64,000 bases of DNA from Tragulus kanchil (Eukaryota > Chordata > Mammalia > Artiodactyla > Tragulidae): NCBI GenBank assembly GCA_022376925.1, contig JAIOJX010000025.1:188418801-188482800 (forward strand), read 5' to 3'. Position 1 is the first letter of the stretch, and each line of letters starts with the position of its first letter. Below, in pieces: positions 11,201-20,200 of the stretch. The position numbers and the translations under genes were made by a program. The notes beneath the pieces are model-generated. The model was not told the origin of the DNA. It saw only the letters and a list, made by a program, of their open reading frames with translations, and made no database searches.

Positions 11201-14200
11201 CCTCGGAGGGCGTGCTGCAGCCCGGGGAGCCCCCACGAGCCGGCAGGTCTCACCTCCAAGAGCCAGACCCGAGATGACAGCCCCTCCATCCGGCTCCGGC
11301 CTGGCCAGAGCACCACACCCGAACATCCAGTGGGGCCAACGTGACCAGAGCACTTCCAGAGGGTTCCGTCCTCTAGAGCCGCTTGTTAAAAAGTCACCAA
11401 GGAGAACGCCTCCTCTGGACCAGGCGGCCTCGATTGCTCTGTGAGTCTGGAGGGCCCCAGCCACCCCTCCAAGCCTAGGGACCCCAGAACCAGCCCTCCG
11501 CTTCTGCCCCACCCCTTCCTGGGCAGCGCCGGGCGGGGAGGGAGCGGCAGGCACCCTGGGCAGAGGACTCTCGCACTCTCCCCACGTGCTGGGGCCAGAC
11601 GCAGCCACACTAGGGGGCGTCAGCCCATGCCACTCAGACCCAGATGCAGAGCCCCTCACCCCACAATTTCCACAACCTCCCCCGCCGGAACCCCCGGGAC
11701 AGGGCATGGGGCCTGTTCTTGCTGAGAGGACCACGGCAGGAAGGCGCCCAGAAGCCGGGCCCACGGCCAGCGCCTGACACACACAGGGCGGTCTGAGGGG
11801 CTGCGGCCCCAGGCCCAACTGAAGGAAACATTCGGAGTGCGCTGACGCCCCCCGAGGGCTGCGGCCACTGGACACTCCCCTCCCCTCCAGAGTCCATCTC
11901 GACAGCAACACCCGGGGCACACAGCTGCCCAGGGAAGAAGGAGGCGAGCCGGGCCGCGCACCCGGGACCCAGGAGGAGCCGAGGAGGAGCGGCTGAGAGG
12001 CCTAATCAGATGCAAATGCTCTGAGCTTGGGCACGAGCCGCGGCGCGCGTCTGGGAGGCATGGAGACATTAATCATTGGAAACTGTAATTTTTGTTATCA
12101 GTCTAACACTGATCAAAAGGGAAGCCTGTCTCCACCGCTGACCTGTGAAACGTCCCAATTATACTCTTTGGAAATGACAGGGGCACTTAACTCCGGAGCC
12201 GAGCAAATGACGACGATCAATCACGTTTGAATAACAATGAGCCGCGGACCTGAAAATTATTTTTGTATAGAATCTACCCAGGAATTTATGAAAGGTGGAA
12301 AGCAGCCCAAGGTTTTCGGGCATTACGGTCCCGGCTAGTGCCGTGCGTATCAAACACTAAACAGAATTTATGTGTTTTAATTTTCCAAAAGGTAGATGTG
12401 GACTGGGTGCTACAACGCATAACACACGTGCCAGACTTTAAATATGGAGCTCATTTTCATAAAATATTATGCTCATGGCTGACACCCTTGAATTTCACCT
12501 GGGACTTTTATTAAATTTTCATTTCCTAAAAAATACTTCACTGCTTAGCTAACTATTAGGAATTATACCCTCTTTCTCCCCAAGTAAAGTTGTTTATCCT
12601 CTGACTAAATGCAGAGCCCTGGCTCCCCTGTTCTTGAACGCACACCGACGAGCCTGCAGATCTGCAGAGCGGCCTCCAAACGGCCCCACCAGGTCCTCGG
12701 GCGCAGCTCTGCCCAGAGCAGGCAGGCCCGGCCCCCTCCTGCCCCAGCTGCCGCGCCACTGCCTCACTCCCGCCTAAACCCCTGGCGGCTGGGGTGGCCT
12801 CAAACTATGGCCCCCTCCCCCCCCCCTTTGCGAACCCCGGACAGGGCATGGGGCCTGTTCTGCTGAGAGGACCACGGCAGGAAGGCGCCCAGAAGCCGGG
12901 CCCACGGCCAGCGCCTGACACACAGGGCGGTCTGAGGGGCTGCGGCCCCAGGCCCAACTGAAGGAAACATTCGGAGTGCGCTGACGCCCCCCGAGGGCTG
13001 CGGCCACTGGACACTCCCCTCCCCTCCAGAGTCCATCTCGACAGCAACACCCGGGGCACACAGCTGCCCAGGGAAGAAGGAGGCGAGCCGGGCCGCGCAC
13101 CCGGGACCCAGGAGGAGCCGAGGAGGAGCGGCTGAGAGGCCTAATCAGATGCAAATGCTCTGAGCTTGGGCACGAGCCGCGGCGCGCGTCTGGGAGGCAT
13201 GGAGACATTAATCATTGGAAACTGTAATTTTTGTTATCAGTCTAACACTGATCAAAAGGGAAGCCTGTCTCCACCGCTGACCTGTGAAACGTCCCAATTA
13301 TACTCTTTGGAAATGACAGGGGCACTTAACTCCGGAGCCGAGCAAATGACGACGATCAATCACGTTTGAATAACAATGAGCCGCGGACCTGAAAATTATT
13401 TTTGTATAGAATCTACCCAGGAATTTATGAAAGGTGGAAAGCAGCCCAAGGTTTTCGGGCATTACGGTCCCGGCTAGTGCCGTGCGTATCAAACACTAAA
13501 CAGAATTTATGTGTTTTAATTTTCCAAAAGGTAGATGTGGACTGGGTGCTACAACGCATAACACACGTGCCAGACTTTAAATATGGAGCTCATTTTCATA
13601 AAATATTATGCTCATGGCTGACACCCTTGAATTTCACCTGGGACTTTTATTAAATTTTCATTTCCTAAAAAATACTTCACTGCTTAGCTAACTATTAGGA
13701 ATTATACCCTCTTTCTCCCCAAGTAAAGTTGTTTATCCTCTGACTAAATGCAGAGCCCTGGCTCCCCTGTTCTTGAACGCACACCGACGAGCCTGCAGAT
13801 CTGCAGAGCGGCCTCCAAACGGCCCCACCAGGTCCTCGGGCGCAGCTCTGCCCAGAGCAGGCAGGCCCGGCCCCCTCCTGCCCCAGCTGCCGCGGCCGCC
13901 ACTGCCTCACTCCCGTCCTAAACCCCCTGGCGGCTGGGGTGGCCCTCAAACTATGGCCCCACGGAAGCAGGGGCTGCGCTGCTGATATGAACTCAAGCCT
14001 GAACGACCCCAAGGCCCTCAGCACCCCGAGGCCCGCCCCTCAGGCGAGGCAGTCCTCTCCCAGCCCTGGGGAGCGCTCGGCCTGTGGAGTCTGCCTGCAC
14101 TTGGGGGCCAGCCCAGGGCTCCTGGCACAACACTGGTGACCTCCTCTCAAGGGTAAAGGTCACAGATTGGGTCAGAAGCCACACTGGGCACGGGGGAGGC

Positions 14201-17200
14201 ACTGAGTGCAGAGCAGGGGCGTGGGGGTCCCCGAGGGCTCTGGAAGTCACCGCCTCCAGGGCATCAGGTGAGGGCGGTGGCCTCCACAACAGGGCCAGAC
14301 TGGCTAGCAGTCTTCAAGAGCTGAGTTTCCCCATCAAGGAGATCGCCAGACACGCATGAGAAAGCAGCCTGTCCCCGTCGAGGGGGCAGGAGGTGCGCCC
14401 AGCGCCCCACGACAGGTCCAGTCCAGGGCCTGCCCGCGGGAGCTGGGCAGGCAGTCCAGGCCCTGTGGCCGGCGCTCAGGGCGAGGGCCAGGCCCCCCGA
14501 ACTGAACCCTCTCGAGGCCACAGGGAGATGCATGATGCCCCGGGCCTTCCTCTGGTTTCACACAAATTGATTCTCACCAGAGTTAAAAGGATTTAGAAAA
14601 ATGAGGCTCTGAGACCATAATTAAACAAGCAATAAAATGGCTAAAATATACAACGTAATCTGTTTACAGAAGTAGGGTAGCGGGCTGCTAATTACTTGAG
14701 AAGGATGGGCAGGGCCATCCCCAGGCCTGCCTGCCCCAGGCGTGCCCGAGATAGAGCTGCACCATTAAACACATTCTGCGCGATCTAATTAACTTGGGGT
14801 GCCATCGCCATTACTTCTCACCCAAGAAATCACTTTTGTTCAGTTTTACGTGTATCTGTTTCCCTAAAAAAAATGATGTAAGGCCTCGTCAGACAAGTGA
14901 GCTCCAAGCTGCATTTGTCTCCGCGGCTTGATGGCAACGCATTTAAAGCCCCATTCTATCTTATAAACTAAAAATTAACCGTGCTCAGCTGCGAGGGTCC
15001 TCACCACAGCCGCTATTTATATGCTAATGCCCTCCCCGGACCGCGTGCAAATCGCCCAGCCAGGCCAGCATCTCATGCGCATCTCTGCTGCGCCTCGGAC
15101 AGGACACGCAGGGCAGGGCGTGGAGCACCGCTGGCTTCCAGCACCGGAGGGGCCTGAGCACCGCCGCCCCAGAGTGGCCGTCCCGCTCCCACCAGCTCCC
15201 ACGCGGCCGAGCCCTGGGAGCTGCTCCAGCACAGAGGCCCGCCTGCCAGGGGGCTCCGAGGAGGCCGCCGCCCCTTTGGGTCAACCAGACACCTGGACAT
15301 CCATTTCCAGGCAAAGGCTGGACGGCCTCAGTCTGTCCTGCATCCAGACGGGCAGTCCCTGCTCCTGGTGCTCTGCCTGGGGCCTGACGCTGGCTGTCCG
15401 CATCCAGCCTGGCCTCTGAGTGAGAGCACGGGGCTCGCCACGCACCCTGGTCTTAGTGAGAAGACCCACGCCACCCCGCAAAGACTCAGCCTTCCCGTCT
15501 GTAAAATGTGGGCGAGAACAGAATCGACCTCACAGGGCTGATTCTGGAATCAAGGGAACCATGCGTGAAAGGGTTAGGAGAGAGCAGCCGCCCTGCAGGG
15601 TGCTGGGAGATGGGTGCAGGGCAGGGAGGGGGCAGAGGGCTGCCCCCAGCCCCGCCCCTAACAGGATCCCAGTCCTCGCCAGAGCGCGTACAGCCCCGCC
15701 TCCAGCTGCAGCCCGCGCAGGCCTGCACACGGCCTTTGGCGATGGTGACGGAGGGATCATCACCGGGAAGGTCGTGTGCTGGCCTTGCCAGCGCTGGGGG
15801 CTCCCAGGGAGGAGCAGCACCCAGCACAGCCGCGAGGACACCGGCCTGCTCGATTGCCACGAAGAAAACGGCGCCCAGAGTCAGGAGGCGAGGTCCGCGC
15901 TCCTGCAACTCGTGGGAGTGTGTCAGAGGTGAAGCCCGGGGCTGCCACCTCAGACGGCCCGGAACAGCGAGAGCACCACCGGTGCTCCAGCCTCCGCAGC
16001 GAGGAGCCCAGAGGCAGGAACACCCGCTCTGCCGACAGCGCAGACAGGCTGGAGCTTAGAATCACCATTTTCTCACTTACTGGTTGGGGGAGGTTAGTAT
16101 TTTGTTACTTACACAACACAGTTAGTGGTGATCACAGCTACATAATTAAACAATAGACAATTTTAAAGTTTCCAAGGATCTTTACCAGTGTGCAGTTAGA
16201 GATTATTAGGCCTCTCTCCCAGCAGCAGAGCTTGAGACTAAAGCTGCCAAACGATGCCCCACATCCACCGAGCTCAGACTGACCCCCTCCCACTTCTACA
16301 CGGGGCTGGGACAGACACTGTAAAACAAACGGCTGAATATACTTAGGCTGGCTTAAATATTCTTTTTTAAAAAAGCATTTATTTATTTTACTTTGTTTAT
16401 TTGGCTGCCTCGGATCTTAGTTGCATCATGTGGGATCTACTTCCCCTAACCGGAACTGAACTCTAGCCCCCACCTGCATTGGGAGTGTGGAGTCTTAGCC
16501 ACGGGACCACCAGGAAAATCCCTAAATACTCTTTTAAGACAAACACCTACATCTAAAGGAAAAGTATACGGCCACACAGACTGAAACGGAGACTCTGACA
16601 GAAGGCCCCAGTCAGGCTGTCGGGAAGAAGCGGCCGCACGGCCACACCTCTGTGGTCGGAGACACAGGACCTCAGGTGACCCCCACCCCCGAAGCATCTA
16701 ACCACGCGCCCCCAGCTCCGCCCACACCAGACGGGAGACACCAGGCCAAGGACTGAAGCCACAGACATTTCACGTGAAGACAAGCAAAGACGAAGACGCA
16801 GGCCTGTGATTCTAGTTGCCTCGGCCGCGTGGAGCTGCCCAGACGAGCAGACGCCAGCGCAGAGGCTGTTCTCGGAAGCAGGCTGTGTGAGCCAGCAGCC
16901 AGCGCTGCCACTCCGCCGCGAGCCCACTCACTCTCACTCCATCCACGGGCCCGTGGCTGCTGGAGACCCAGCGGGCAGGCGCTCAAGGACCCAGCACCTT
17001 CGAAGGCAGCTCCCAGAGAAGCGAGATGGACCCCCATGCCCCCTGCTGAGGCCGCTGCCCCCAGCACACAACTGCCCGGGCCCGAGAGGACCACCCCAGC
17101 CACCCCAGTTCACGTCCTCAGCCTCCTCCCTGCAGGGATCCCCTCTGACCCGGCCCCGCGGCTCTGCGCCTGCCAGGCCCTGGTGCTGTCTGGCTGCGGG

Positions 17201-20200
17201 TCAACGGCCCGCTGATGCTCAAGCTGGAACCAGACCCAGGGCGCCCGTCAGAGCTGGCCCCCAGCAGCTGGCCTCTCCAGAGGCCCTCCAGGGAGCCATG
17301 TCAGGACATCCAGAAGGCTCTGCTGCTGATCCTGGGCTCGGAGCCTTGCAGCCCTGCAGTGTAGGCTGGCCCAGGCCTGCAAGGACCAGACCATGCTGCC
17401 TGGCCGCCCCTCACGGCTCTCGCCAAAGCCCTCCTGTCTTCCACTGCTCGGAAAACGTGGGAGCCATCTGAGTGGGCCGCCCATCCCCGCCAGGCACGGC
17501 AACTGAGAGACGTCAGGTGGCTGTGAAGGGAGTCCACAGGGCCGCCCCGATGCCCCCACCCCGTGCTGCTCTCGGGCGGGGCCCTCTGCCCTGACCCTGG
17601 CTGGAGGCTGCTGAGGCTCAGGAAGAAGCTCCCCCAGACCCGCGGGGACGTGCTGCCAGCATCGACGGCATCCCCATGTCCAGAAAGCAGCCTTCTCGTC
17701 ATGAAACGAGCATCTCAGTCAGAACTCACAGAACCAACTGATGTCCCTCTCAGTCACGCAGCAAAGCCCTGAAGGGAGCCTGCGGACGCGGGGTCTGAGG
17801 ACGGGGCCAGGCTCCAGAGCAGGGGCCCGCCCCAGGCCTGCGCCTCTCAGGAGAAAGTCAAGATCGCCCTCTGCCGGTCCCCAGGGGCTGCGCACCCGCC
17901 ATGGGGAGGTGGGCAAAGGGCAGCCTGGGCTCAGCCGCCCTTGCAGGCTATGCCCCTCGGGCCCCCGGGGGCAAGGACAAGGTGTGAGGCTCAGGGTGCT
18001 GGCCACTCTCCACTCTGAGGCCAAGGGGCTTCACACTCGACCTTCTCCTCAGGAACGAATGGTGCTCTGCCCACCCGGGAGCCTGCCCGCCGCACCCCCC
18101 TCTGCTCCCCTCAGGGGTGCAGCTCCACCCAGTGCGGTTGGCACCTCCAAGCTCAGTGCACTCAGTCGCCTGTTTTCTCATCGGTTCAGACCAGAGCTTC
18201 TTGGCATCACTCACCGCGCCCGCGGCGGCGTCCCGCCCTCCACCCACACACACTCTCCGCCCGAGCGTCCTTGGAGGACCCAGCTCGCTTGCTCTCCATC
18301 CCTTTCAGGCATGAAGCTCCAGCTCCTGACACGGGCCATGCTAGGCACTCGGGGGGCAGCCCGTCTCAGCCAAGCTGTCTCCTGGATCCAGGGGTCTCCG
18401 CCCCAGGCCCTGCACCCGCGCGGAGGGCCTGCCGTGGCCCCCGGTGCCCAGGGAAGTCGAGTCCCAGTGAGGAAGCTCACGGACCAGCCCGGGCGGAGCT
18501 CAGATCAGAGGCCGACTGGCCCGCGGCACTCACCTCTCTCCTGTGGCCCTCCCCGGGCGCGATACCCAGCTCCTGGGATCTCCTCAAGGCGGTTTCCAGC
18601 TCGGTCTTCAGGCGGATGGCACCCTCCAAGTGCCCGCCATGCGTCCCCGCACGGGTGAACAGCTATGAGCACATGGCGTCACTCTCAGGCCAGGCGCCCC
18701 CACCCCTGGGGTCGGCCCTGCCCCGTCGGCCCACCCGCCCAGGCCGCCCGGACCCAGGAGTAGGCCCAGGGCCCGGGGCCCACCTGGACCCAGGAGCACA
18801 CGGCGGGCAGCAGCTTGTTCTGGACGAGCCTGAGCGCGTCCTGGGCCGCGTGGATGATGGCCAAGTTGTCCTCGTCCTCACGCACCCTCAGGCCGTCTGC
18901 AGCAAGCGCCCAGTCACTGGAGGTACCGCCGCCGGGCAGGTCACCGGGCACCCCAGACGGGCCCCCACGCCGCGGCACACCACGCCCAGCCCCACGTCAC
19001 CCGAGCCCCAGCTCCCCCAGCCGCGGCGTGCTCAGGACAGAGGCCCACCCGCCGCGCGGGGGTCCGCCCTGCAAGCTCGGCCACCCCAGCCATCCTCAGC
19101 CAGCGGCCCCTCCGCACGACTCCGGCGTCCGCGGCCCTGGCTGGAGGGTGGCAGTTCCTTGCGGGCTCAGGTGCCCGGGGGACCAAGGCTGCCTGCGGCG
19201 ACAGAGGCTGAAGAACCTCCAGCCTCACCCTCATCCAAGCCGAGGGGCCCTGGCGGTGTGTCCGTGCCCCTCCCGACGGCGGCTGGAATGCAGGAACTGT
19301 GCCGGGGCCACCGTGTCACTGCCCACGCCATCACAACAGGGGCAGTAACTCCTTCTCAATTACTTCCTCCAGCTGCCCTCTGACTCCTCCTAGGAGCCCC
19401 GCGCTCACCGCCACCCTCGCACTGCAGCGGGGCCCACGGGCCTCGACTCACGTCTGCCCCGTCTCCGTCTCCTGGCCTTGGGAAGCCCAGGCACTGACGT
19501 GTCCCAGGGCTGGTGGCCAAGGCGGCCTGGCGTGGGCGCGGCCATTACCTGAGGAGAGCTCCACGTCCAGCGTGTACTGGCGGGAGCCCAGCCCGTGGTG
19601 CCGCACGAAGCCTTCTGGGTCGCTGTCCTCGTCCTCCGAGGGTGGCTCCTCCGTGCCCGCGGCTCCCGGGCGGCGCGCATCGGCGGGCAGGCTCTTGCTG
19701 CAGCAGGGCTGTTCCTCATCCCCGTCACCCTGCGCAGCCACAGGGTGCAAGGCGGTCCCCGGGATCGGGTCAAGGTCAAAGGGCACCAGCAGCCGGAAGC
19801 AGCTCTCCAGCTCCATGAGGCAGCTCCGGATCTCTCCAGACATTTCTGAGAAGGTGGGACAGGGCTTCCTGGGTTCCCTCGGGGGGGACGCAGCCCGGCC
19901 CGGCCCCTCCACACAGCAGGCAGGTGCCCTGCTCCGAGACCACCCCCAGCCCAGACTCGTGCTGCGACGGCGCCCAGTGGCGTCTGTGAACGCCCAGAGA
20001 GAGCCTCGGTGGACGGGACTTCCGGAAGAGAGCTGCCAGCTGAGGGTGCTCAGGACCCAGGCCACTGCCGCTCGGGCCCAGCCCCCGCCCGCCCTGGCTC
20101 CGCCGTCCCCGGGCGCTCCCTGCTCTGCGGCCTTCCCGAGGCCAGGCTTCCCCAAGGGCCTCTGACCACGGCCTCCCAAGCTGCTCACCACCCAGCCGCC

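Larger units (their letters stand above)
11037..18533. other. UVSSA intron 6
   Basis: About 7.5 kb, 6.4 kb without duplication 3. It holds two AT-rich islands (12.0-12.6 kb, copied, and 14.57-15.04 kb), a MIR at 15478 and a CHR SINE at 16365. The 16.5-18.5 kb part is GC-rich and featureless to me. Confidence 0.7.

Noticed and set aside
10769..11920. 383-codon minus-strand open frame spanning UVSSA exon 7
   Set aside because: It is in a different frame from the exon (acidic run absent) and crosses splice sites; low-complexity composition.
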